Source of the DNA: Diatrype stigma
Taxonomy: Eukaryota > Ascomycota > Sordariomycetes > Xylariales > Diatrypaceae
DNA length: 64,000 nt
Assembly: GCA_022225965.2 (NCBI GenBank)
Contig: JAKJXP020000132.1
Location: 45,122-109,121, forward strand
Direction of reading: 5' to 3'
A program made the position numbers and the translations under genes. Shown here in pieces: positions 12,300 through 24,221 of this stretch. Under the pieces are notes generated by a model that saw only the letters and a program-made list of their open reading frames with translations, was not told where the DNA came from and searched no databases. Every line of letters starts with the position of its first letter. The first letter of the stretch is position 1.

Positions 12300-14245
12300 T
12301 TACGCAGCGAGCTGGCACGCGGTAGCGTTAAGCCCCTGAGTGCAGAAGGGCATGTGGACGGGGGAGGAGGCGACACCGCGGGCGACCATGCGCTCGCGGA
12401 ACTCGGCGAGGCGCGGGGCGGCGTCGATCTGGGAGCGGTTCTGGCCGGTGGCGGGGTCGATACGCCCGGACCAGAGGACCTCGCCGAGGGCGCTGGCGCG
12501 CGGCCACAGGATGCTGTCGATGGTGACCTCGTCGATGGCCTCGGTCCAGGTGGCGACCTCGCCGCCCACGATCAGCTTGGCCTCGTCGGCCGTCAGGTTT
12601 CCCCGCGGGTCGTACGAGTAGATGAGACGCCACCCTTTCGCCGGCGTGCACCAGTCGTTGAATGGGTAGTTCTCCTCGAAGGCCGCGCCGTTGTCGAAGT
12701 TCAGCCAGTGTCCGTGTCCGCAGTCGAGGTACTGTTTTTGTTGTTAGCCCTTGCTTGCTGTCGGTCCTCGTTGTTCTACTCATGTGCCGTGGGACGAGTC
12801 ACGTGTTTTTTTATAATGTGGTACGGAATAGAGTTTGTGCTTACCAAGAAGTTGTAGTTGCTGACGATGGTCTTAAAGCCGCGGCTAACTAATTGCTTGA
12901 CGGCGTCGTCGCCCAGCCAAGACTGCACAACCACGTCATCTCCTAGTGTCACGTTGTAGTTCAGGGGGAACTCCTCCCAGACGATGGGGGTGACTCCGTG
13001 CTTGCTCAGACGGGCATGGTGCTTGTCGAAGAACTTCTGCATGAGCGGCTGGATGACCTTCGAATCGTTGGTTCCGACCGTCTCGTCGAGTGCGATGGCG
13101 TTGAAGTTGACCTCGTCACCACCGATGTGGTGGAACGTCGAGTAAGGGTTGGTCCGGGGCAGCAGGTCGTCCATCAGGGTGTCAAGGAAGTCGTCGACCT
13201 CGGGCTTGTCCAGCTTGAGCTGACCACAGGGGGGCTCCGCACAGTAATCCTGCCAGGGGTCGGCTTGCCACGCAGCGATGAGATCCGGGTACGATAGAGC
13301 GGCACTTCCGAAGTGTCCTGGGGTGTCAACCTCGAAGATCACCTGGACACCACGCTGGAGCGCGTATCTCTGGATGGAGTCGACATCTTCGGGCGTGTAC
13401 GTCTTTCCCTTGGCATACGCACCCTTTCCGGCGAGTTTGGGCAGCGCAGGGATCTCCAGAGGCCACGACTGAGAGTCCGTGGCGTGAATGTGCAGACGAT
13501 TCAGCTTGTTAAAAGCCATCGCATCAATGGTACGGTAGATAGAATCTACCGAGAAGTAGGATCGCGAAACATCCAGCAGAATACCCCGATGCTCGTACTG
13601 GGGCTTATCGGAAATTTCGACAGGAGCCTGGATCGTGTAGACCTCGTCGGATTCGGAATGCTGGAAGAACAGTTGGGTGAATGTTTCCAGAGCTCGCAAA
13701 ACTCCCACCGATGACGCTGCCTGGATCTTGGCCGCTCCCTTTTCGGAAAGGCTCAGGCTGTAAGATTCGTCAACATCGCCCGACAGCGCTTTCCAAGTCC
13801 TCTCCGTGCCGTTCTGGCTGATGGACAGGCTGGTGATGTAAGTTTTCGCTTCCGAAGCGCTCGGCTCCGTCTCCTGCAGCGCGAGCCGCTCATACAACAT
13901 CCACGGGACAAGGTTATCCTCTAGGATGGCCTTCAGGGTTCGCGAGACAGCGCTCGTGACAACCTCTTTACTAGAAAACCCCGTGCATTCGGCAGGGGAT
14001 AGGTTCCACGACAGCTGTTGGAACAGTCAGAAATCATGAGTAAGATTTGTATACCAAGAGCAGGGATTGGCAGGTATTCAACGTACAGGTTCGCCATTAT
14101 AGGAAACGGAAACATCGTCGCGTAACCACAGGGTGTGTTCGCCGGTGCTGACCTTCTCGGGGGCGGGCCAGAGTGCGAGCGCGGGCGTAGCAGAAAGCAG
14201 AAAGAATGCAGAAAGCATTCTGCCACAGGAAGAAAGTCTCGTCAT
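12300..14245 (-). CDS. Secreted beta-N-acetylhexosaminidase (GH20)
   Basis: Predicted secreted exo-beta-N-acetylhexosaminidase that releases GlcNAc from chito-oligomers, used in chitin recycling and wall turnover. Exons (minus strand, my model) are 14245-14087, 14014-12845 and 12731-12300, 586 residues. A signal peptide (about residues 1-24, hydrophobic core MLSAFFLLSATPALA) is followed by LWPAPEKV, the usual start of the mature fungal enzyme. The N-terminal GH20b-like domain leads into the barrel with HRGILLDVSRSYF. The catalytic pair Asp353-Glu354 sits in HHIGGDEVNF, and FEVDTPGHFGS is also typical. Exon 3 carries WTEAIDE and LWPRASALGEVLWSG, the conserved C-terminal barrel motifs. Introns are phase 0 with GTACGT and GTAAGC donors. 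Starting at 14377 instead would add 44 residues before the signal peptide and is unlikely. Confidence 0.94.
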
Positions 14246-16534
14246 AGTGTGGATGGCTTGCCGGTGCGGACAGGATGACTTACGAAACCAGCGGGTGGCC
14301 GATAGGGTATCACAGGCACAAGGAAGATAAAAGAATGAACGACAGGCCTGATCCAAGAAGCGGGAGAGTGAGTGCAACTTCGGCGCCTGGCACTTGGGTA
14401 CTTATACAAACCGGTCTGGGGTCAACAAGCTACACGCTTGCACTGTCATCGCCTCAACACAATGACCGGGGTCGAAGCCAGGGTTGGCTCACAACTGACC
14501 AGGAGTCGTACATAATGAGTGGGGAAGTAGGCTGTTGACTGCAGTTGTCGGTAACTGGGTTGGCTAGCCAGACTGGGAATTCCAAGTGACGATCTGCTGG
14601 GCGCATACATACGTAGTTCGCAGTTGGTGTGCTCAGTGCTTGCTCAGTGCTTGCTCAGTGCTGTGAATCAATCAATCCCCCACACCGTAGCATCCGGGCA
14701 AAGGCTGATAACGGTATGAAGGTGTTAACTATCGGGAACTTCTCAGATCTTGCAGAACTGGCATCGCAACGTTACTTGGAGCCCGGACTATTTTGTTGTA
14801 GGTAATCTGGTCATCTACGGTATAGGATCTATGATCTATGATCTATAATAAGTAAAGGCACAGAAAGGGATTACCTGGATATCTGTGGGTTCCACAATTA
14901 CGTAGGATTCGTTGCTCGAAAACACTGATTAAGCTGGGCGGGACCAGTTGCCCGCATGTAGCAAGAGCGTGCCTCTTTTAGTTCTCTGAGAACTAGGTAG
15001 TAGGTATGTACCTACCTAAATGTCCAGCGTCCACAGGTAAGTTGGAAATAGACATGTATGGATGTATGTACGGTTTATTGTACGTGGGCAGGTGTATCCT
15101 AGATCTCATTTTCGGATGTAGCTGGTTCGAGATAGCGGTGATGTCTCTCTCGCTATAGTTACTCGCAGAACTCCGCACCCAACTACAGTACATACTAGGT
15201 ACCTAGGTATATAGTCGCACCGGCACGTACGACCTCGGACTGCTACTTTAACATGTTAAGCTGAGAGAGATCGGGGCCGAAGACCATCATCTTCCCAGGC
15301 GCTGTCACCACGATGTTATTTTCGTTCTTCTTTTAGCTCGCTGTTGGCTGTTGCGGGTTGCCGACCACCTGCATGGAGGAGTGGGGGTGGCAGCTGGTAA
15401 AATTGGACGCAGGGATCGCCGAGTGCAATCAACTGTGCCTTATGCACGTGAATTACACCTGCCTCAAATCACCTGGCGGCAGCCGAGAACCCGAGATAGG
15501 CAGATTACTGGACACTCACTGACAGGACTGATTACCTACTTACTTAGTAGGTACCTCCAGTTTCTCATCATCCTTCTGCCCTTGCATGGAAAATCGAACG
15601 TCTTCTAGTAAGCTTTCAAGGTCCAAGAAAGCGCGTCATCTTACGACGTTCTCCAGCATTTCCAGGCTTAATTGAGTCTTGGCTTTCTTACTACCACACA
15701 TAGTCCTTACTACTACCGATCTTAACATTGAGGGGGCAATAAGATATATTCCACTTCGTTTCCTGCAAACTTGATGGCTAAGATTGACTAGCAATGTACA
15801 GTCTCTTGCCTTGGGATAGCGCTTACTCCGGATGCCCCTTCAAGAGCATCCCATTCCTGTGCCGAAAATGCTAAAGTTAGACCACAGCATTGGACATGAC
15901 GGATAAAGGCCATTCCCTGCTTAACCCCTGCTTAACCCCCGCTTACTACCTATGCAGCGCTACTGTAGGAACTAACCTACGCTTATTTTATCGTTCATCC
16001 CACGGATTCCCACCGTTGGAACCCCAAAGCTGGGCAAAGGACTAGCGTTGAAGCGCAACGTGAGGCGAAGACACGCGCCTGGACACGCCATGTGAAGTGC
16101 CGGAGTGCGAAGGGATTACTACCTAGCTCGCACAAGACATGCAAGAAGCTGTGTGGTGATGGTCGTAGAGCCGGCAGAAACTTGGCAATACTGTTACGAA
16201 CGGCTGGATCATGCATCCCAGATTACCCGTACAGCCCGTAGTCACATTGCTACCTCGTTGGTTTCAAGAAGCATAACGGCACATGCCTCAAGACTTCCGC
16301 TACCTGCTCGTAGCTCTGAGTCGCTAACTAGGTGCCAGGATACCCTATGATGGCATATAGCGTCACACATATTCCTTTCCCGAACTCTACAAAACAAAAA
16401 CATCCGATGATCCCGTATAATCGGTAAAGCATACGAACAGCCGCCATCATTGCAGGCGAGGCGAATGAAGATGGCGTTACCTAAGGTGACATTGCCCCAG
16501 AATCCCTAGATCACTAGATCACAAGCTTAGGCTA
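14246..16534. other. Intergenic; GH20 promoter side
   Basis: No supported gene. Contains the 11-bp triple repeat (14630-14662), the palindrome CTAGGTACCTAG at 15195-15206, and a doubled CTGCTTAACCCC word near 15917-15940. Confidence 0.45.
14630..14662. repeat. 11-bp triple repeat upstream of the GH20 gene
   Basis: Three exact tandem copies of TGCTCAGTGCT, about 385-415 bases upstream of the hexosaminidase ATG. Confidence 0.9.
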
Positions 16535-17480
16535 CCCCTCTATTCGACCATTTGGATTCGTTACTACAAGAGTCTAGGTAATAGCCGTCCTGGCAACCTA
16601 GTCCGAGTATTGACGTAGATGACTTTGGTCTGCGTATACGCGGCCAGGCCATCCTCACCGAGCTCGCTGCCGATGCCGCTCTGCTTGTAGCCACCAAATG
16701 GCATCCCCAATCTTGGGAGGGGTTGTTCCGCACGGCCCAGCCTCGATTTGTGCCGCGACTCCAGGGGAGAGCTCGAGGCTCTGGCTAAAGACGGCCGCCC
16801 CCAATGCGTACGTGGGATCGCTGGTCATCACGACCACTTCCTTTTCCGTCTTGAAAGCACGACGACGCAGGGCCCGAACGCCACTTTCAACTTGCCCTTA
16901 TGTGGCTTAGGGGTCGTAGAACGTACCGGGGCGAAGGGGTCTCCGTTGATGTTGCTAGTCGCCTATATTAACCGGTCGAAATTAGGCGATGAACACGTCG
17001 TAGACGAACTCCTGAATCAAATTACAAGCAATCGACGTACAGTCCTGGCTCGTGTTGCTCGACGCCTGCGTCTGAAAACACACCCACCAGCCTGGGGCGT
17101 GGTGTTTGGGTCTACACCACTCTTCAGACGGTTCTTCTCCGTAGTGGTCGAGTTGGCAAAGACTATCTTGTCGATGCCCCGGTGATGGATTGGGACCTTT
17201 TCCGGCAGTCCCTGTATAGGCATCAATGATATTGACTACACCTGCAGGGAAGCCAGCTTCGCGGATAAGGTCCACGAGGTAGAGCACGGATAGGGGGCAC
17301 CGTCTTTGCGGGCTTCAGCATAATCGTGTTTTTGCAGGCAAGAATTGGGCCAACTCCCAGGCCGCCATCTTTAGAGGATGACTATTTACTTATTCACTAG
17401 AAGACTGCTTCTTGAAGTACCAAGCCCAATGACCTGGATGATGCCTACCAGGATGATCTGCACGCATACCCCTATTAGCT
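16535..17480 (-). pseudogene. Aldehyde dehydrogenase pseudogene, N-terminally truncated
   Basis: Decayed NAD(P)-dependent aldehyde dehydrogenase on the minus strand. Recognisable blocks occur in family order: GVCVQII (about 17475, cf. GVCGQIIPWN), [15 protein letters not shown] (about 17350-17305), [18 protein letters not shown], then after a frame change [10 protein letters not shown], then [20 protein letters not shown], and in another frame PFGGYKQSGIGSELGEDG with a C-terminal YTQTKVIYVN. At least three frame shifts separate the blocks. The ELGGKS substrate-site segment is absent, and in-frame stops occur near 16870-16985. The first 130-140 residues expected for the family are not found upstream. 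It cannot encode an active enzyme. Its neighbour is the amidohydrolase, transcribed the other way. Confidence 0.88.
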
Positions 17481-18447
17481 ACTTAAGGGTATGTGCGGAC
17501 TTCTGCTTGATCGTGGAAATGGTATGAGCCTGGGTCTGCGTAACCAGCATAGTATCCTATTGTGCTAACTTCTGACAAAGGTGTCACAGGCCCGTCTCGA
17601 AAGTTCCGTTAGGGTTCAGGAAACATTACACAGAATCGTTTCGTAGACTCTTCGTATGTAACTGACCGTTATTGCTCTTGGCCTTTCTGTTGTGATGTGC
17701 TACCACTGCATTAACCTGGCTTTGAATTGTTAAGAAGATTGGTCTGCTAAATATATATATTGGTAGGTCCTGTAGCCGTAAAGCTTGGACCTCCAACTCT
17801 GGCATAATATGTTCATCATGATTCCTACACGGATATCTTAAGCAGGCTTCCGCCGAGAAGCATTCTCCATATTCAAACTGCCCATGGGTTATGTGTACCT
17901 TACTGCTAATACAACTGCTTTGTTAAATCAACGAATGTAAGGAGGCTGGTGAACGGTTCTAGATGGCATCTTAGTTCACGTAGCAATACAGAAAACACTG
18001 CAATCCTGCTGAAGTAAGGGACTGATTGTTTACTTGGTGTATCTGAATGTTTGCTGAGGTGAATATATACCCTCGCAATATAGACGAGCATCGTTACTCG
18101 ACACGGGCGTCCAGTATTTATATTCACCTATGTATTAACAGAGGGAACTTCGATGTTATATACAGAATAGGCAAATCACTTCTAAATTATGAGATCAAGG
18201 ACCAATCATGCAGACATAAGAACTGGGCCGTAAAGCTTACAATTTGCTGACAATCACGGAATGTAACATTGCCCTCTCTAACTGAGAAGGGGAATTGACA
18301 GCTTGGCAGAAGAACCTAATATATACTTACTTATATAGCCTAGGAAACACAAACACACCACGACGTCTCTTTTATCTCATTTGTGAGGTAGTTACTAAAC
18401 CAAATGGAAGTCGTAGCTCTACTAGCTCCCAGTCCCAAGTAATTGCA
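17481..18447. other. Intergenic, AT-rich
   Basis: Upstream region of the amidohydrolase. I see no gene, and it is visibly AT-richer than the coding region that follows. Confidence 0.45.
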
Positions 18448-20142
18448 ATGCAGAATAACTCCGTCTATCCATCCAAGCTCATCTGGCTATATGCCACTTT
18501 ATCCATCCTGACTCTCCTCTTCATAAACGGGTTAGTCAACGGCCATAGACATGGAAATCTGCATAGCGCCCGACGGGTGCAAGATGGCGCACTCCAAGGG
18601 AATCTCATTCTTAAGAATGGACAAGTCCACACAATGGACACCGACGACAATGTGGTCTCGGTAGTGGCCATAAAGAGCGGCCACGTAGTCTACGTGGGAG
18701 AGAGCGAAGAAGATGCACTTGCAAACTTCAATAAAGTTCCGACTACGATTGACCTAAAGGGCCGAGTTGCAGTCCCGGGCCTCATCGATTGCCACAATCA
18801 TATTGTCCTGTTAGGTAACCGGCCAGGCTACCACACACCGTTGGAGAACGCATACTCCATCGCCGACGTGCAGGACACTTACCGATCGAGGGCCAGCACC
18901 GTGCCGACTGGCAGTTTCATCACCACCATTGGCGGCTTCCATCCCAACCAGTTCAACGAGACCCGCCTACCCACCTTGGCCGAACTTGACGAAGCGCTGC
19001 CAGATCACCCAGTGTTCGTATCGTACGGGTTCGCCGGGGCAGCTGCAACCAACAGCCGGGGCAAAGCGTTCTTCGAGTCCCTGGACCAACCACCGGCGAT
19101 AGGAGACGACGGCGCGATCGCGTCCGGCGACGAGAACGGGAAAGCGCTGCTGGCGCTGCGACAGCAGCTGGCGTTCGAGGACCGCAAGCGCGGAGTGCGC
19201 GACGCGATGGCGTATGCGGCAGCGATGGGCGTGACCACGCACCTCGACCAGGGGGCGTTCCCCGCGACCGGGACGTCCGGGGACGGGGCGGCGAACGAGG
19301 ACCTCTACGCCATGCACCTGCCGTGGCTGTCGGTGTACGACGACGGGGGCGGGATCGTGCGGCTCCGGATCAACTTCCTGCACATGGACGACACGGTCGA
19401 GGTGCCGACCGTGCAGCAGCGGCTGCTCAACGCGTTCCGGTTTTTCGGCGGCGACATGGTGCGCACGGGCGGCATCGGCGAGTTCGCGACGGCCGACTAC
19501 GCCGGCGGGCCCGTGTTCGAGGCGGCGGCGCGGCGCATCGCGCGCGCCGGCTGGCGCCTCGAGGTCCACTCCCTGACCGGTGCCGACTACCAGACCCAGA
19601 TCCAGGCGTTCGAGGCCGTGGACGCGGAGCAGAGCATCGCGGACCTGCGGTGGGTCATCGCCCACGTCCCGCTCATTACGCCGGAGTACCTCGAGCGGCT
19701 GAAGAGGCTGGGCGGCGGCGTCAACCTGTCCGGCTGGCAGTACCTTGCGGGCACGGGACCGCAGGCCGGGCCTCCTTTCAGGGACATCCTGGCGAGTGGC
19801 ATACCGACTGGCATGGGCGGCGATGGCATGCAGATTGCGCCCCTCAACCCGTGGGTGCACATATATTACGCCACCACGGGCAAGAACGCCCTGGGCGAAG
19901 TGATCAATCCAGACCAGCAGATCAGTCGCGAGGAGGCCCTTCGGCTGTACACGAGCGCGAACCAGTGGTTCCTCGGGGGCCCGGACGAGCACCTGCTGGG
20001 CTCCCTCGAGGTCGGCCGCCTCGGAGATGTTGTCGTCCTGAGTGACGATTACTTCGAAGTACCCGATGAAGAGCTGCGGAGGATACGGTCTATCCTTACT
20101 GTGGTTGGTGGCGAGGTGGTCTATGATAGTGGTGACTTGTGA
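18448..20142 (+). CDS. YtcJ-like metal-dependent amidohydrolase (amidohydrolase 3 family)
   Basis: Predicted amidohydrolase of the YtcJ/amidohydrolase_3 family, zinc-type hydrolases acting on amide or related bonds; the substrate is unknown. It is a single exon of 564 residues from the first ATG. The frame continues open upstream to about 18295 without an ATG. Residues 10-30 form a hydrophobic signal peptide or signal anchor, so the enzyme probably enters the secretory pathway. Metal-site motifs: GLIDCHNH (His116, His118), THLDQG, the histidine in LEVHS, VIAHV, and the aspartate in GMGGDGMQIAP. The C-terminus LGSLEVGRLGDVVVLSDD is the usual beta-sandwich closing segment. The first 200 codons are less GC-rich than the rest. 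Its lack of introns and its position beside an ALDH relic hint at an accessory locus, but this is inference. Confidence 0.88.
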   Translation: MQNNSVYPSKLIWLYATLSILTLLFINGLVNGHRHGNLHSARRVQDGALQGNLILKNGQVHTMDTDDNVVSVVAIKSGHVVYVGESEEDALANFNKVPTTIDLKGRVAVPGLIDCHNHIVLLGNRPGYHTPLENAYSIADVQDTYRSRASTVPTGSFITTIGGFHPNQFNETRLPTLAELDEALPDHPVFVSYGFAGAAATNSRGKAFFESLDQPPAIGDDGAIASGDENGKALLALRQQLAFEDRKRGVRDAMAYAAAMGVTTHLDQGAFPATGTSGDGAANEDLYAMHLPWLSVYDDGGGIVRLRINFLHMDDTVEVPTVQQRLLNAFRFFGGDMVRTGGIGEFATADYAGGPVFEAAARRIARAGWRLEVHSLTGADYQTQIQAFEAVDAEQSIADLRWVIAHVPLITPEYLERLKRLGGGVNLSGWQYLAGTGPQAGPPFRDILASGIPTGMGGDGMQIAPLNPWVHIYYATTGKNALGEVINPDQQISREEALRLYTSANQWFLGGPDEHLLGSLEVGRLGDVVVLSDDYFEVPDEELRRIRSILTVVGGEVVYDSGDL

Positions 20143-20865
20143 CTATGATCTCGGTGAATGGGGCGCTTGAGTCTGGTACCTATGCCAGGGGGCTCGCCAT
20201 CTGGTCAAGGAACGATATCAGCCTGAGAAGGTAAATGATAGGGGAGGACCGTTGCTAGCAATAGCTCGACTTGTATTTGCGGTGTTGTATTTGCGGTGAT
20301 TGATTGTCATAGTTCAGCCGATAATCAACTACTGTAGTCTGGGATGGGCTACTTACTAAGGGCAACTGCCCCTTTGCATGTTCTTCTAGACTAGGCGCAG
20401 CATTGTGCCAGCAAGCATGGCCTATCAACCAAGCTCTTACTCGATCGGTCCTTGACGTACCAGATCCTGCAGACATGTTTAGATTCCGACGAGCTGTCCG
20501 AGCTGTCTAGTCTCGGGATTCGCTCAGGAATTAGTACCAACCCTCTCTACGTAATTTCCCCGCGCCAGATCTCACCGGCCAAATGATAGTCCTGCATAGT
20601 ACTGCCTTTGACTCACAACTCATCCCGACAATCGGACAGGTTATGACTTCGATTGGCTTGCGTGACTGAGCTCCGAGGAGATGTAAGAATGGTAGCAACT
20701 AACGCTGACGCAATGTTCTTGACTCGCGTGGGCAGCACGAGGCCGTCTTCTCTTGTAGTGCGGACGGAATTCACTATATAACCGGCTTAGCTCCTGGTTG
20801 TTCGTAGGATTTATGTGGTAGCCTCTATCATATTGGCAACTTTGTAACGGAAGCTTCACTACACT
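20143..20865. other. Intergenic
   Basis: No gene seen. Separates the amidohydrolase from the O-methyltransferase. Contains a doubled TGTATTTGCGGTG word at about 20272-20300. Confidence 0.45.
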
Positions 20866-21619
20866 ATGCCTGATCTTACCATCATCGACACGGCTCTGGA
20901 CTCCGTGATAGCCTCTGCCACCACCCTCCAGCTTCTCCATGACCTACACGTGCAAGCCTTGACCGAGCCCCCGTATGTCAGTACAGATGACCAAGATACC
21001 TCCGTCGCCTTGGATAGGTTCGTGGCTCTGGACCCTGACAAATGCACCCTCGTATATCTCCTGCTACGAGCCAACGGCTCAAGGTTCGTAGTTGAAGCCG
21101 GGACCTCATTCGGCGTCAGTACGATCTACCTTGCCCTGGCAGTAGGACAGAACGCCGCCTTGCAAAATGCCGAAGGCAAAGTAATCGCGACAGAGAACGA
21201 GCGCACGAAGGCGGCCAGAGCTCGACAGCATTGGGGACGCGCCGGCGACGAGGTGGAGAAATGGATTGAGCTTAGGGAGGGAGATTTGCGAGAAACGCTG
21301 AAGACAGACCTTCCGAAACAGGTTGACTTCCTTCTCCTAGATAGTGCGTATTATCTTGAACGAACAGGGCAGCTTTGCTCCTACGGGACTGACATCGAGG
21401 GCAGTTTGGACTCCGTTGGCTCTACCAACGCTTCGTTTGGTACAACCGCATATGAAGATCGGCGCACTGGTTGTGGCCGACAATGTTATTGCCGGCAAGC
21501 CAGGGTATCGAGACTTGATGGCATATCTGAGCGACTCCAAGAATGGATTCAAGGGGACAACGGTTCCGTATGCTGGCGGCCTGCATGTCGCTGTCTACAC
21601 GGGTCAGGAAGGGGTTTGA
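20866..21619 (+). CDS. Class I SAM-dependent O-methyltransferase
   Basis: Predicted small O-methyltransferase of the catechol/caffeoyl-CoA OMT-like class. Exons by my model are 20866-21343 and 21405-21619, 230 residues. Motif I is VVEAGTSFGVSTIYLALAV, and VIATENE supplies the acidic residue for the SAM ribose. Splicing out the 61-nt intron joins VDFLLLD to IWTPLALPTLRLVQP, the conserved motif of fungal members, followed by IGALVVADN and a C-terminal segment ending in LHVAVYTGQEGV. An unspliced reading diverges from the family exactly at the intron, which supports the model. No transmembrane segment. The substrate could be a small phenolic or a secondary metabolite. No synthase gene lies nearby. 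Confidence 0.9.
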
Positions 21620-22620
21620 ACAACCTTGTATGGAGGTAGCTCGAGCCTCCAAATCCCGGGAGCAATCTCAGGGTTAATAATAATCATTGCTTGGAAGTAA
21701 CTGCCTGGACAGACTGGTGCATGCCATTTCCTTCAACAGTACTTGTTATCTTCCCGCAATTGTCTGTGGCGTCTAGGAAGCACAGAACGGCCGGGACCTC
21801 CATGAACCCATCATCGGCGTCACGAGACTCCACGAAATAGTTGCTTATTCAAAGCTAGCGTATTCAAAGCTAAGCCAGTTCTTCCAGTTACTTCGTAGTA
21901 TCGATAAATTCTGGCATAAGAGTTTCGCCCATAGAGGAATTAATTGCAAGTTTGCACCGAGTGCATATTGACACCGATGAACGGGCATGCTACCCACAGA
22001 GATGAAAAAGGGGAAGACCTTGTTAGAACAACAAGAGCAATAGACTAACACATCATTCACTCCTATTTGTCAATTGACTGTGTGGCTGGAGAGAGGCTGG
22101 GCAGGCTGGAAGAGGCTGGAAGAAGACGAATGAGCTAAGCGACCTAGTGAAGCGGGGCAGATGCTTAGGCAATCATATCACGTGACAGAGAACAATTGGA
22201 AGGAGGAAACTGGGAACCGGGGGAGAAAGCTCGATGGGAGAGGCTCTTGCTCTTGCTCTTGCATCACAATCTTCCATCTTTAACCTTCCCCAGAACGTCA
22301 TTCTTTTCTCTTCCCGTAACATCTCGCCCACCACCGTTACGGCTATCTTTCCACTGACGGCCTGCCTGATACCAGAAGAGTTGGGCGATTACTACTATTG
22401 CCCCAGATTTATCTTATCTTGCCTTGAACCACAGCTTTCCGATTCAACAGTGTTTGCCACACCTGCAGCCGATCCGATCAGAGTTCACGCGACACCCCCA
22501 ATTCCTTTCAGAGTCCGCGCCTTATTCGGTTCCTTTGACGAGCCCACGCGCGCTCAATCACCCAACCCCCCTTTGCGACGTAACTCCATCAATAAGACCG
22601 CCCTTGCCTCTTAAGTCACG
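21620..22620. other. Intergenic; Nab2 5' region
   Basis: No independent gene supported. The last 400 bases are pyrimidine-rich and probably include the promoter and leader of the Nab2-like gene. They contain a short (GCTCTT)n run at about 22241-22260. Confidence 0.5.
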
Positions 22621-24221
22621 ATGGCTGTCGAAATCGCTCTGAATACACCCTTGGCTGAGGCCCTCAACACGGCCATCCACCCAAAACTTGTCGAGGTCGG
22701 ATGGGCTACCGAGGCCGCCGAGGCTAGCGCGCTTTCCGAGTATATTATACTCATGCTTGTCAACCGGAAGAGCCAAGATCAACTTGCTTCTGAGCTCGCC
22801 GCCGACGTCCTGAACCTTAGCCCTGACGATCCCGATGTCCGAGAATTCGCTAAATGGCTCTTCGAGCAGATCGACGCTTTCGGCGGCCAATCTGGTGCTA
22901 ATGGTGGTGCACCGTCGAATCCGGCTGACGAACCATCTCAAGATGGTGCTACAGCGATGGAACAAGATACGGAAATGAGCATTACAAACGATCCTGCTGC
23001 TGAACTGAATGCGTATGTGCACAACCTTCTTAGACTATCTGAATGCAACTAACCTTCTATAGCCCAACGGGACCCCGGTCAATGAGGAATGGAAATGCGC
23101 GTGGAGGAGGGCGGGAAAAACGCCTGTTCGGTCAAATGGCGAAGGCGATGGACAGAAGTAATGATTCCGTTCTACATCGCGTACGCGGTTCAACCGGCAA
23201 CGAGAGAATAAATGCGCATAACCGCGCACCGCCAACCGGCCCACGAGGATCTGGAGGCCGTCTCAACAACCGGGCGACGAACAACCGTGCTTCGGGCATC
23301 GTTCACGGCCTGAATAACATGGCTCAAACACAAGGAATGGGTGGAATGCCCGGCGCTCCTGGAATGAACGGAATGAACGACATGAACTGGATGATGCAAC
23401 CCGGTAGCCAAGAGCAGATATTCAGCCTGCTCCAGCAGCAGAATCAGATGATGGCAGCCTTACAGCAACAGTTGACGCAGCAAAACACAGGCGGCAACAA
23501 CCGGGGTCATGGAAGATCATTGTTCGACCGCGTGCAAAACTCTCGAGGAAACAACTTCAGGCGGGGTGGCCATCATGCGAACGGTTTCAGACCGCACCAT
23601 AACGACACAGCGAATTCGAATGGGGCCAACGGCGACGGCGAAGATGTCGAGATGTCACAGTCTAAGCGCGATCCGCCAAACCCCGAATCGGTAATTTGCA
23701 AGTATAACTTGGCTTGCACGATGAAGGACTGCAAATTTGCTCATCAGTCTCCTGCTGCACCGCCTGGCGTCACAATTGATCTCAATGACGTGTGTTCTTA
23801 CGGGGCAGCGTGCAAGAACCATAAGTGCGTCGGTCGTCACCCCTCGCCAGCGACAAAGCGCGCGCATCAGAACGAGCAAGACTGCAAGTTTTTCCCGAAC
23901 TGCACCAACCCGAAGTGCCCGTTCAAGCATCCCGAGATGCCCATTTGCCGGAACGGAGGCGACTGTGCGGTAGAGGGATGCAAATTTACGCACTTGCAAA
24001 CATTGTGCAAGTACAAGCCATGCACTAACCGGTTCTGCGCGTACAAGCACGAGGAGGGGCAGAAGGGGGTTTTCCAGGATAAAGTTTGGACAGCCGACGG
24101 ACCAAAGGAGCACGTCAGCGAACGGAGATTCGTGGACAGCAGCCCAGAGGAACTTGTTGTCCCTGGCACAGAGAACAGCGAGGCGCTGCAGCCTAACTCG
24201 ATGGATGAGGGCATTGCATAG
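22621..24221 (+). CDS. Nab2-like CCCH zinc-finger poly(A) RNA-binding protein
   Basis: Predicted nuclear poly(A) RNA-binding protein of the Nab2/ZC3H14 family, which controls poly(A) length and mRNA export. Exons are 22621-23012 and 23063-24221, 516 residues; the 50-nt intron has GTATGT and CTAAC. Residues 1-100 fit the helical N-terminal domain of Nab2 (ALNTAIHPKLVEVGW). An Arg/Gly-rich region and a Gln/Met-rich stretch (GMGG..MNGMND, then QQQNQMMAALQQQ) follow. Five tandem CCCH fingers occupy 343-358, 375-390, 405-420, 426-441 and 446-460, the first four spaced C-x5-C-x4-C-x3-H. The tail is acidic. Such compact fingers in the C-terminal half are diagnostic for this family. Confidence 0.92.

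Noticed and set aside
18967..19992. 341-codon minus-strand frame over the amidohydrolase
   Set aside because: Antisense shadow in the GC-rich part of the gene.
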